NCBI RefSeq assembly: GCF_003667525.1
Contig: NZ_RCUW01000001.1
Coordinates: forward strand, 186,001 to 250,000
Reading direction: 5' to 3'
Source: Mycetocola_B reblochoni
GTDB taxonomy: Bacteria > Actinomycetota > Actinomycetes > Actinomycetales > Microbacteriaceae
DNA: 64,000 nt
Positions 40,238 through 48,239 of the stretch are shown here, piece after piece. Position numbers and translations under genes: made by a program. Position 1 is the stretch's first letter, and each line of letters begins with the position of its first letter. The notes beneath the pieces were generated by a model. The model made no database searches. It was not told the DNA's origin and worked only from the letters and a program-made list of their open reading frames with translations.

Positions 40238-41161
40238 ATGAGCTCCCCCCTCGTCGTCAGCGTCCCCGACCAGCGCCTCGCCCGGGCGATCCAGCCCCTC
40301 CCCGAGGGCGTCGAGCTCCATGAGTGGGACCTCGAGGGCGCGCCCCCGGCACCCCACGTCGACCTCGTGGTCGCGCCATATATCGGGGGCACGAGCGTGC
40401 TCGAGCGCGTCGCCGCGGTGACCCCGCTGCTCGTGCAGGGGCAGTCGATCGGCGTGGACGGCATCGCCGACGTCCTGCCCGCGGGGGTGCGCTTCGCCAA
40501 CGCCGCGACCGTCCATGAGACGGCGACCGCCGAGATCGCCCTCGCTCTGGCCCTCGGCGTCCTGCGCGACCTGCCCGGCAGTGTCAGAGACCAGGACCGC
40601 GGCGAGTGGAACCAGCACTGGGCGCCGGGGCTGGCCGACCGCCACGCCGTGATCCTCGGCGCCGGCGGCGTCGGCAACGCCATCGCCGACCGGCTCACGC
40701 CGTTCGAGGTCGAGGTGACGCGCGTGGCACGGACCGCGAGGGACGACGAGCGCGGACGCGTGCACGCCCTGTCCGAGCTTGACTCCCTGCTCCCCGGAGC
40801 GAGCCTGCTCGTCGTCGCCCTCCCCCTTGCCGACGGAACCCGCCGCCTCGTCGACGCCGGCGCCCTCGCGGCGCTCCCCGACGGTGCCGCGGTCATCAAC
40901 GTCGGCAGGGGCCCCGTCGTCGACACCGACGCGCTCGTCGCCGAGCTCCGCTCCGGCCGCCTGCTCGCGGGCCTCGACGTGACCGACCCCGAGCCCCTCC
41001 CTGCCGACCACCCGCTGTGGTCGGCGCCGGGCACGCTCATCACACCGCATGTCGGCGGTCTGACGCGGGCGATGCTGCCCCGGATGGCCGCCCTCGTCCG
41101 CCGCCAGATCGACCGTCTGCTCGCCGGAGACGAGCCGGAGAACATCGTCATCGGAGCATGA
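40238..41161 (+). CDS. D-isomer-specific 2-hydroxyacid dehydrogenase
   Basis: The 307-residue NAD(P)-dependent enzyme has the Rossmann motif ILGAGGVGNAIADRL near residue 142. The catalytic segments include INVGRGPVVDTDAL (Arg), DVTDPEPLP (Glu) and TPHVGGLTR (His). It interconverts 2-hydroxy and 2-oxo acids; the substrate is unknown (phosphoglycerate, glyoxylate and others are possible). It overlaps the downstream ABC exporter gene by 4 bp, an unexpected partner. Confidence 0.88.
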   Translation: MSSPLVVSVPDQRLARAIQPLPEGVELHEWDLEGAPPAPHVDLVVAPYIGGTSVLERVAAVTPLLVQGQSIGVDGIADVLPAGVRFANAATVHETATAEIALALALGVLRDLPGSVRDQDRGEWNQHWAPGLADRHAVILGAGGVGNAIADRLTPFEVEVTRVARTARDDERGRVHALSELDSLLPGASLLVVALPLADGTRRLVDAGALAALPDGAAVINVGRGPVVDTDALVAELRSGRLLAGLDVTDPEPLPADHPLWSAPGTLITPHVGGLTRAMLPRMAALVRRQIDRLLAGDEPENIVIGA

Positions 41162-43041
41162 GCGGGGCCCACCCGCACGGCGCACGAGCCGACGGGGCAC
41201 ACCAGAAGGGCACGCGGCCCCCGGGTGCCCACCCGCACGGGGCCCACCCGCACGGGGCCCGCGCCGAACCGATCGACCCGGCCGTCGCCGCGCTCGTCGC
41301 CTCCCAGACCCCGCGACGGGACTGGCTCGGTCCGCTGCTTCTCGGCCTCGCCGGGACAGCGGCCACGGCCGTACTGCTCGTCCAACTCGCCGCGGGTGTC
41401 GCCTCGGTGCTGCCGCCGGGCCCGCGATCGGACGGCAGCACCGCCCTCACGCCGTCCGGCCCGGCAGGCGCCGTGTTCTCGCCTGGTCTGGCCGCCCTGC
41501 TCCTGCTCGTCGCGGTGGCGTGCACGCTCGCGGCCGATCTCTGGGTCGCCGGAGGGCGCAGCGCCGCACGCAGCAGGCTGCGCACGCGGTCGGCCGCCCG
41601 GCTGGGCGAGTGGAACCCCCTGCTGCTCGACCGCCGCAGCGTCGGCGAACTCGTGCGCACCGTCGTTGATGCGAGCGAGCGCGCCGCGGCGTATCGCGCC
41701 GGCTTCTTCGGCCCGATCATCGCCGCGGTCGCCGCCCCCGTCGTCGTGCTGCTGGTCATGGCGCTGACGGTGAGCTGGCCGGTGGCCCTGATCCTCGCGG
41801 TCCTCATCCCGCTCGTCCCGCTCATCATCGTCGGCTCGCAGCGGCTGTTCCGCTCCGCCAGCGCCGGCTACCGGCGCAGCGCGGGTCAGCTCTCCGGCGC
41901 GTTCTACGAGTCGGTCCAGGGCCTCGGCGAGCTCAGCCTCGCCGGGGCGGCGGAGCGCAGGGGGCGCACGCTCGAGCGGCTCGGCGAGCGGAACAGGCAG
42001 CAGGTGATGCGTCTGCTCGCCGGGAACCAGATGGTGATCCTCGCGGTCGAGCTCGCCTTCGGCCTCGTCGTCACCTGCGCGGCCGCGGGGCTCGCGGCGG
42101 CGGGGCTCGCCGCGGGATGGCTGGACACGAGCCAGGCCGTCGCGGTCGTGCTGCTCTCCGTGCTGATGACCGGCCCCGTCTCGGTGGTCGGGCAGTTCTT
42201 CTACATCGGCGTCACCGGGAGGGCGGCCGAGCGCCAGCTCGCCGAGCTGTGGGCCGAACCGACGGGGAACGCCCCGGCCGGGACCACGCGCCCGCGGACC
42301 GAGCAGCGGGGGCGGGCCGATCAACCCGAGCCCGGCACCGACGCCCGTCCGGGGACGCATCGGGAAGCCGCGGCGCTCGAGTTCCGCGACGTCACCGCAG
42401 GCTACCCGGGCGGTCCGCCCGTGCTCGCCGGGTTCGATCTCCGCCTCGGGCGGGGCGAGCGCCTCGCGCTGCGCGGGCCGAGCGGATCGGGCAAGTCCAC
42501 CGTGCTGGCGCTGGCCGAGAAGCTGATCACGCCCCGCGCGGGCAGCGTGCTGATCGACGGCGTCGACCTGGCCACGCTCAGCAGGCCGGAGGTGGCGTCC
42601 CGCATGGCGATCGTGTCGCAGTCGACGACACTGTTCAGCGGCAGCATCGCGGACAACCTCCGGCTCGCCGCACCCGACGCCGACGACTCCCGGCTCTGGG
42701 ACGCGCTCGCCGCCGCACGACTGGCCGACGAGGTCCGCGGCTTCGAGCACGGACTCGACCAGCCCGTCGGCGAGCGGGGGCTCGCCCTGTCCGGCGGCCA
42801 GGCGCAGCGGATCAGCATCGCCAGGGCGCTGCTGCGCGACGCCCCGCTGCTGCTGCTCGACGAGCCCACCTCGCAGGTCGACCTCCGCTCCGAGGCCGCG
42901 ATCGGCCGCTCGCTCGCCGAGCTCGCCTCCGGCAGGAGCACCCTCATCGTCACCCACCGACCCGGCGTGCTCGGCGCCGGGACCCGCACCGTGCACCTCG
43001 GCGCGGATGCGGATGCGGATGCGGACGGGGGCGGGGCATGA
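41158..43041 (+). CDS. cydD: CydD-like ABC exporter subunit
   Basis: The 627-residue protein fuses a six-helix membrane domain (residues about 50-345) and an ATPase domain with Walker A GPSGSGKST, signature LSGGQAQR, Walker B LLLLDEPTSQVD and His loop THRPG. Length, position before a partner half-transporter and the GxFYESVQGLGELSLAGAAERR coupling segment fit CydD. CydDC exports cysteine and glutathione for cytochrome bd assembly. No cydAB lies in the window, so the name is provisional. Residues 1-40 contain three HPHG-type repeats (GAHPHGA), a possible metal-binding tail. Confidence 0.75.
   Translation: MSGAHPHGARADGAHQKGTRPPGAHPHGAHPHGARAEPIDPAVAALVASQTPRRDWLGPLLLGLAGTAATAVLLVQLAAGVASVLPPGPRSDGSTALTPSGPAGAVFSPGLAALLLLVAVACTLAADLWVAGGRSAARSRLRTRSAARLGEWNPLLLDRRSVGELVRTVVDASERAAAYRAGFFGPIIAAVAAPVVVLLVMALTVSWPVALILAVLIPLVPLIIVGSQRLFRSASAGYRRSAGQLSGAFYESVQGLGELSLAGAAERRGRTLERLGERNRQQVMRLLAGNQMVILAVELAFGLVVTCAAAGLAAAGLAAGWLDTSQAVAVVLLSVLMTGPVSVVGQFFYIGVTGRAAERQLAELWAEPTGNAPAGTTRPRTEQRGRADQPEPGTDARPGTHREAAALEFRDVTAGYPGGPPVLAGFDLRLGRGERLALRGPSGSGKSTVLALAEKLITPRAGSVLIDGVDLATLSRPEVASRMAIVSQSTTLFSGSIADNLRLAAPDADDSRLWDALAAARLADEVRGFEHGLDQPVGERGLALSGGQAQRISIARALLRDAPLLLLDEPTSQVDLRSEAAIGRSLAELASGRSTLIVTHRPGVLGAGTRTVHLGADADADADGGGA
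41167..41255 (+). repeat. Repeat encoding the His-Pro-His-Gly N-terminus of CydD
   Basis: GCCCACCCGCACGG occurs exactly at 41167-41180, 41227-41240 and 41242-41255; the last two are direct neighbours with a 15-bp period. Each encodes AHPHG. The in-between segment is a diverged copy (AHQKG). Confidence 0.7.
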
Positions 43042-44801
43042 GCGCGCGTCACGGCACCGCGGCCTGGCTGGTCCGGCAGTGCCGCGGCCTGCTGGCCCCC
43101 CTCGCCGCCGCGACCGCGTTCGGCGTGCTCAACGCCGCGACCGGCGTCGTCGTCCTGCTCGCCGCGGCCGGCGCGCTGCTCGCCGTCCTCGGCGGCGGCT
43201 CGCCCGTCCCGGCGCTCATCGCCATCGTCGCGGCGAGCCTGGTCAAGGCCGGCGCCAGGTACCTGGAGCAGTACCTCGGACACCGGGTCGCGTTCAGCGC
43301 GCTCGCCCGGCTGCGGGTGCTGTTCTTCCGGGCGCTGACGCCGCAGTCCCCCGCCATCGCGGCGTCGGCCCGCAGCGGCGAGCTCAGCGGGATCGCGACG
43401 AGGGACATCGACAGGGTCGAGGTGTTCTTCGCCCACACCCTGCCCCCTGCGGTGATCGCCGTCGTCGTACCCCTCGGCGCCGTCGCGGGGACGGCGCTCG
43501 CGCTCTCCCCTCTCCTGGCACTGCCGCTCCTGATCGCCTGGCTGCTGGTCGTCGCCGTCATCCCCTGGCTCGGAGCGCGGAGGACCGCCGCCGACACCGC
43601 GGCGCTGGCCGAACGGACCGGGGCGCTCGCCCAGCGGCTCGGCGAGCAGCTGCAGGGCGCGCGCGAGATCCAGGCCGCGGGCGCCGAGGATGCCGAGGCC
43701 GGGCGTCTCGCCTCCCTCGCCGACTCGGCGGCGGACAGCGACCGCGCGATCGCCGCGCGCCGCGCGATCCGCGGCGCGGGGGTCGAGGCCGTCCAGCTCT
43801 CCGGTCATCTCGCCGTCGTCGCACTGGGGATCGCCGCGGGCATCGATGGGGCCTCGGTGTTCCTGGCCCTGGCCGTCTCCCTCGGGGTGGCCAGGCCGAG
43901 CAGGGCTGTCGACGGGTTCGCCGCCGATCTCAGCGCGTCCCTGGCCGCCGCCGCACGCCTGCGCACCGCGATGGAGCGTCCCCCTGCGGTCACAGATGCG
44001 CGCCCGGAGGCGGCGCGGGAGCACGCAGACACGCCGATACCGACGCGGACACCCACGCAGACGCGCGAGCGGGCGCCGCTCGTCACCGTCGACGGGGCCT
44101 CCCTCGTCCTCGACGGCCGGCCGATCCTCGACGCCGTGGCCTGGGAGCTGCCGCGCGGCGGCCGTCACGCCGTCGTCGGCGCCTCGGGGAGCGGCAAGTC
44201 GTCGCTCCTGGCGCTGCTGCTGCGCGTGTACGACCCGGCGACCGGCCGGATCCTGCTCGACGGCGAGGATCTCAGGGAACTCCCGCTGGCCGGGCTCAGG
44301 CGACGCATCGCCCTCACCGGCCAGCGGCCGGACATCTTCAGCGGCACCCTGCGCGAGGCCCTGCGGCTCCGCAGCCCCGACGCGGACGACGAGGCGCTGC
44401 TCGCCGCGCTCCGCGTCGCCGTCCTCGACGACTGGCTCGCCAGCCAGCCGCAGGGCCTGGACACGCCCATCCGGCAGGGCGGCCGCACGCTCTCCGGGGG
44501 GCAACGACAGCGGCTGGCCCTCGCCCGCAGCGTCGTCGAGGCACCCGAGCTGCTCGTGCTCGACGAGTCCACCGGGCAGCTCGACGACGCGACAGAGACG
44601 GAGCTCCGCCGTCGCCTGCAGCGGTGGGCGGAGGCCGAATCGGTCACGGTCCTCGAGGTCACGCACCGCATCGAGCGGGTGCTGGACGCCGACGGCGTCC
44701 TCGTGCTCGACGCCGGACGGGTCGTCGAGCACGGGGACCCCGCCGTGCTGGCCGCCGGCGACGGCCCCTTCGCCCGGCTGCTCAGCCGGCGGATGGGCTG
44801 A
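43038..44801 (+). CDS. cydC: CydC-like ABC exporter subunit
   Basis: The 587-residue half-transporter has the CydC-like membrane motif ARYLEQYLGHRVAFSALARLRV and FFRALTPQSPA. Its ATPase domain has Walker A GASGSGKSS, signature LSGGQRQRLALARS, Walker B LLVLDESTGQLD and the TVLEVTHRIERV loop. It overlaps CydD by 4 bp and should form the heterodimer. The linker before the ATPase (HADTPIPTRTPTQTRE) is of low complexity. In the Walker B, Glu is followed by Ser instead of Pro, a mild variation. Confidence 0.78.
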   Translation: MSARHGTAAWLVRQCRGLLAPLAAATAFGVLNAATGVVVLLAAAGALLAVLGGGSPVPALIAIVAASLVKAGARYLEQYLGHRVAFSALARLRVLFFRALTPQSPAIAASARSGELSGIATRDIDRVEVFFAHTLPPAVIAVVVPLGAVAGTALALSPLLALPLLIAWLLVVAVIPWLGARRTAADTAALAERTGALAQRLGEQLQGAREIQAAGAEDAEAGRLASLADSAADSDRAIAARRAIRGAGVEAVQLSGHLAVVALGIAAGIDGASVFLALAVSLGVARPSRAVDGFAADLSASLAAAARLRTAMERPPAVTDARPEAAREHADTPIPTRTPTQTRERAPLVTVDGASLVLDGRPILDAVAWELPRGGRHAVVGASGSGKSSLLALLLRVYDPATGRILLDGEDLRELPLAGLRRRIALTGQRPDIFSGTLREALRLRSPDADDEALLAALRVAVLDDWLASQPQGLDTPIRQGGRTLSGGQRQRLALARSVVEAPELLVLDESTGQLDDATETELRRRLQRWAEAESVTVLEVTHRIERVLDADGVLVLDAGRVVEHGDPAVLAAGDGPFARLLSRRMG

Positions 44802-44819
44802 GCGCCGGGCGCGGACCGC

Positions 44820-46064
44820 TCAGGAGAGGATCCCCTCCCCCACGAAGCCTCCCTCCGCGCAGCCGGGCGGCACGGCGAAGACGGCCGAGCCGATCGGCGT
44901 GGTCCACTCGTTGAGCAGGTCCAGCTCGTCCAGCCGGCGCTGGATCGGCACGAACTGCGCGGACACGTCGGCCTGGTACGAGACGAACAGCAGCCCGGCG
45001 TCCGACACCTCGTCCCCCGATGGCGCCTGCTCGTAGTTGTAGCCGCGGCGGAGGATCCGCTCGTCCGGGTCGTCGGAGCGGGCCCGGCGCATGTGGGAGA
45101 ACTCGGGGATCACGGGGAAGCCCGCGGCACTGGTCGCGGCGAAGTCCGGCTCGTCGTGCTCCCTCGTCCCCGTGAGCGGCGCGCCGGTGTCGAGCGTGCG
45201 CCCGACCGACTGCTCGCGTCCGCCGCGGTCCAGCCGGTCCCAGGTGTCCAGGTTCATGGCGATGCGCCGCACGACCATGCCCGTGCCCCCGGCGAGCCAG
45301 CCCTCCCCCGACCACACCAGCCGGTCGACGTCCGCCGACCCCTCCCTGAGGTTGACGGTGCCGTCGATCTGGCCGAACAGGTTGCGCATGGTCGTTCCCG
45401 AGCGCTCCGAGCCGCGGGACCTGCGGAACCCGTCCTGCACCCAGCGCACCGTGGCGAAGGAGCGCGCGTCCTTCAGCAGCATGCGCGCGGCGTGCGAGAC
45501 GGTGACCCCGTCGTCCGCGCCGATCTGGAGCAGGAGGTCCCCGTCGCTCCAGCGTTCCTCCAGACGGTCGATGCCGAACGCCGGGAGCGGGCCCAGCCAG
45601 GAGGGGACCGCCGACTCCCCCGCCGCGATCCGGACGAGGCGCGGCCCGAAGCCGAAGGTCACCGTCAGCCGCGACGGCAACGCAGCGAGCTCCGGCTCGG
45701 AGTCGGCGAGCGCCGCCGTCCCCGCCGTCAGCCGGGAGGCGTCGTCGCTGAGCAGACGCATGAGCCGGGCCAGTGCCGACCGGTCGACGTCGTCGCGGAG
45801 CGTGAGCGCGATGAAGCGGGCGTGCGCCTGCGGCGCCGTGGTGACCCCCGCCTGGTGCGCGCCGTGGAACGGGATCGTCTCAGCGCCGTGCAGCTGTTCC
45901 GGTGCCGGCCCGGTCGTCGCCCCGGCGTCGACGATCGCCGCGACCGCGCGCTCCGCGCCGAGGGCCGTGGCCGCGCCGAGGCCGGCGGCCGCTCCGCCGA
46001 GCAGCAGCCGGCGCCGGCTGAGCACGCGGGCGGGGGGCGCGGTGTCGTCGCGGGCGCCGGTCAT
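44820..46064 (-). CDS. Dyp-type heme peroxidase, Tat-exported (EfeB-like)
   Basis: The 414-residue protein starts with a twin-arginine signal (LSRRRLLLGGAAAGLGAATALG, Arg17-Arg18). The mature part has the GxxDG motif in NLFGQIDGTVN, the proximal heme His in IPEFSHMRRAR and RILRRGYNY. These are hallmarks of dye-decolourising peroxidases of the EfeB subgroup. Such enzymes oxidise porphyrins or other donors with H2O2 and can take part in iron release from heme. No EfeU or EfeO gene is adjacent. It overlaps the copper-chaperone stop by 4 bp, linking the two. Confidence 0.9.
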   Translation of the reverse strand: MTGARDDTAPPARVLSRRRLLLGGAAAGLGAATALGAERAVAAIVDAGATTGPAPEQLHGAETIPFHGAHQAGVTTAPQAHARFIALTLRDDVDRSALARLMRLLSDDASRLTAGTAALADSEPELAALPSRLTVTFGFGPRLVRIAAGESAVPSWLGPLPAFGIDRLEERWSDGDLLLQIGADDGVTVSHAARMLLKDARSFATVRWVQDGFRRSRGSERSGTTMRNLFGQIDGTVNLREGSADVDRLVWSGEGWLAGGTGMVVRRIAMNLDTWDRLDRGGREQSVGRTLDTGAPLTGTREHDEPDFAATSAAGFPVIPEFSHMRRARSDDPDERILRRGYNYEQAPSGDEVSDAGLLFVSYQADVSAQFVPIQRRLDELDLLNEWTTPIGSAVFAVPPGCAEGGFVGEGILS

Positions 46065-46687
46065 CCCTCGTGCCCGTCGTGGCCGGAGTGCTCGCCGTCG
46101 GAGCCGTCGTAGTTCTCGTTGGCGCCCGAGTAGTCCTTCACCGGTGCGGTGATGTCGGCGACCGAGCCGTCGGAGAAGGACAGCTCGACGCTCACCTCGT
46201 CGCCGGCGAGGATCGGCTCGGCCAGGTCCATGAGCATGATGTGGTCGCCGCCGGGCTCCAACACGCGGCTGCCGCCCGCGGGGATGGTGAAGCCGCCGTC
46301 CTTCTCCCGCATGACCATGGTCCCCGACTCGTCGGCGACGGTCTCGTGCAGTTCGACGTCGGACGACGCGGGCGTGGTCACCGACACGAGGGTGATGTCC
46401 GTGTCCCCGGTGTTGCTCAGCTCGCCGAAGGCGGCGGACATGCCGGACTCGGCCGACTTGACCCAGGCGTCGGAGACGTCGAGCGCCTCCGCCTGCGAGG
46501 AGGAGGGCGTGCTCGGGTCGGCGGAGGGCGAGCCGCTGCCCGCGCTGCACGAGCTGAGCAGCAGCACGGCGGCGACGGCCGCACCCGCGGGGGCGAGCAG
46601 CGCCGTCCGTGACCGGCGACGGGGCGTGCCGTTCGTGGGAGCGGCGGGGGTGGTGGTTGTGGTGGTGGTGATGGTGATGGTGCGCAT
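46061..46687 (-). CDS. PCuAC-type copper chaperone lipoprotein
   Basis: The 208-residue protein has a lipobox (AVLLLSSC) after a basic region and the copper-binding pattern His-x10-Met-x21-His-x-Met: ELHETVADESGTMVM, then GGDHIMLMDL. A His-rich tail (GEHSGHDGHEG) may bind more metal. It delivers Cu+ to extracytoplasmic enzymes, usually cytochrome oxidase. A Thr run at residues 3-12 reflects a GGT/GAT microsatellite (46640-46680). The start is set by AAAGG seven bases upstream. Confidence 0.88.
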   Translation of the reverse strand: MRTITITTTTTTTPAAPTNGTPRRRSRTALLAPAGAAVAAVLLLSSCSAGSGSPSADPSTPSSSQAEALDVSDAWVKSAESGMSAAFGELSNTGDTDITLVSVTTPASSDVELHETVADESGTMVMREKDGGFTIPAGGSRVLEPGGDHIMLMDLAEPILAGDEVSVELSFSDGSVADITAPVKDYSGANENYDGSDGEHSGHDGHEG

Positions 46688-47027
46688 GGTGGCGCCTTTC
46701 TGAGAGTTCTGGTTGAGGAATCGAGTGGGGGCGGTCGGGACCGGTCGCTGGTCGTGACGGGGCCGGAGGCGCGACGCGGAACGCGGGAACACCGCACGCG
46801 ACCCGGGAGGTCAGCACGGCACCGTGGTGCGCGGCGCGTCATGCGGGCGCGTCGTAGGGAGCACGCAGCTCGCGCGGCACACGGCGACGACGATGCGAGC
46901 GCGCCCGCGAGGCCCGGCCGCGCTGCGACCGCCCTCGCGACCGACGCGAACGGCGAGCGGACGAGCGGACATCGCCGCACGCGCGCCCGGCCCCTCGCGT
47001 CAGAGCCCTCGCGTCAGAGCTCTGGCG
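46688..47027. repeat. Intergenic region with GCGTCAGAGC repeats upstream of PCuAC gene
   Basis: This is 340 bp without a gene I can support. It holds GCGTCAGAGC at 46997-47006 and 47011-47020, with a third copy at 47025-47034 reaching the stop codon of the neighbouring gene; spacing is 14 bp. The junction CAGAGCTCTG forms a small palindrome. The rest is GC-rich without a clear promoter. It may hold the operator or leader for the PCuAC-Dyp pair. Confidence 0.5.
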
Positions 47028-47663
47028 TCAGAGCCCGCGCGTGGGCACCGCCCCCGCGCGGCGAGGCGGACCGCGATGGCTGATCGCCGAGACGGGGACC
47101 CGCTCGATGAGCGGTCGCGGGTGTGCCCCGACGACCGCCGACACCCGAGGGCGGACGGCGACGGCGACGTGCACGTCCAGGGACCGGACGACCCGCACGG
47201 CGACGAGCCTGACCCCGTCCACGAGGCGCAGCCAGGCGCGCTCACCGCGGTGCAGAGCGAGCACCGTCAGCGCGGCCGCCGCCGCGTGCGAGAGCCACAT
47301 CGCGAGGGCCGGAAGGGCGTCGGCCGACACGGGCAGTGCGTCCGGATGCAGCACCACGCCGCCGAGGGCGTGCGCGGCGTGGCCGGAGTGGCCCGCCCCG
47401 GCGACGGTGCCGGTCGAGCCGAGGACGAAGAGGGTGTGGAACAGCAGCTGACTGACCCCGACGGACACGGAGAGCCGCGGCAGCGACAGCCGTCGGCCGC
47501 TCAGCAGAACGCAGACGACGACGGAGAGCACGAGAGGGACCGCGATGCCCCCCGCACCGGGGACCGCGCCGCCCGCGCCCACATGGGACATCAGCGCGAC
47601 GAAGGTCGCGACCCCCGCGGCCACCGAGCCGCGCACGGTGCGGCTGAGGCGGGAGGAACGCAT
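47028..47663 (-). CDS. Membrane protein of unknown function, upstream of PCuAC-Dyp
   Basis: The 211-residue protein has four to five hydrophobic segments (AAGVATFVALMSHVGAGGAV; VPLVLSVVVCVLLSG; LLFHTLFVLG; ALAMWLSHAAAAALTVLAL) and a basic C-terminal tail. Several His residues lie in the membrane part and the GHSGHAAHALGG loop. I do not recognise a family. Because PCuAC and Dyp genes follow on the same strand, a metal-related membrane role is a guess. The ATG at 47663 has no strong ribosome site. Confidence 0.6.
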   Translation of the reverse strand: MRSSRLSRTVRGSVAAGVATFVALMSHVGAGGAVPGAGGIAVPLVLSVVVCVLLSGRRLSLPRLSVSVGVSQLLFHTLFVLGSTGTVAGAGHSGHAAHALGGVVLHPDALPVSADALPALAMWLSHAAAAALTVLALHRGERAWLRLVDGVRLVAVRVVRSLDVHVAVAVRPRVSAVVGAHPRPLIERVPVSAISHRGPPRRAGAVPTRGL

Positions 47664-47765
47664 GCGACCATCATCGCAAACTCCCTCGCCGCGGACGACC
47701 GCGTGGCCGACCGACCACGCGGTCGTTTCCGCCGTCATGCTCTGGTCTCCGCGCCCCAGGGGGAG

Positions 47766-47771
47766 TAGACA
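47766..47771 (+). promoter_or_regulatory. -10 element of a leaderless split-barrel flavoprotein gene
   Basis: TAGACA at 47766-47771 is six bases from the ATG. The AGGAGG that follows it is separated from the ATG by only one base, too close for normal initiation. The transcript is probably leaderless despite this. Confidence 0.45.
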
Positions 47772-47777
47772 GGAGGT

Positions 47778-48194
47778 ATGAGCACCTCCGACCCGATCAC
47801 CGTCCTGGACACCGACGACATCTGGGCGCTGCTGGCGACCGCGCGCTTCGGGCGCCTCGCCGTGAGCATCGCCGACCAGCCCGAGATCTTCCCCGTCAAC
47901 TTCGTCGCGCGCGAGGGCGAGCTGTTCTTCCGTACGGCCGAGGGCACCAAGCTGTTCGGCGCCGTGGTGAACCCCGCTGTGGCGTTCGAGGTCGACGACT
48001 ACACGGACTCCGAGGGATGGAGCATCGTCGTCAAGGGCACGGCCCGCGTGCTCGAGACCGAGGCCGAGCTCGCCGCCGCGCCGTCGATCACCGCGTGGGT
48101 GCCGACGGTCAAGACCCAGGTCGTCGCGATCGGCATCGAGTCGCTGAGCGGCCGTCGCTTCGCGTTCGGCGACGAGCCGTCGGACGAGCTCTAG
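47778..48194 (+). CDS. Pyridoxamine-5'-phosphate-oxidase-like split-barrel flavoprotein
   Basis: The 138-residue protein is a split beta-barrel of the PNPOx-like superfamily: LLATARFGRLAVSIADQPEIFPVNFV, LFFRTAEGTKLFGAVVNPAVAFEVDD, and VVKGTARVLETEAE. This corresponds to Pyridox_ox_2/FDOR-B type proteins, which bind FMN, FAD, F420 or heme. With F420 genes in the same window an F420-binding role is possible but unproven. It is 45 bp upstream of an LLM monooxygenase gene on the same strand. Confidence 0.82.
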   Translation: MSTSDPITVLDTDDIWALLATARFGRLAVSIADQPEIFPVNFVAREGELFFRTAEGTKLFGAVVNPAVAFEVDDYTDSEGWSIVVKGTARVLETEAELAAAPSITAWVPTVKTQVVAIGIESLSGRRFAFGDEPSDEL

Positions 48195-48239
48195 CCCACG
48201 GCGCCACCCGCTCCACCACCCGACGACGAGGGTCCCACG

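Noticed and set aside
40238..44801. Complete cytochrome bd operon
   Set aside because: Only CydD- and CydC-like genes are present; cydA and cydB are not in the window, so even the CydDC naming is provisional.
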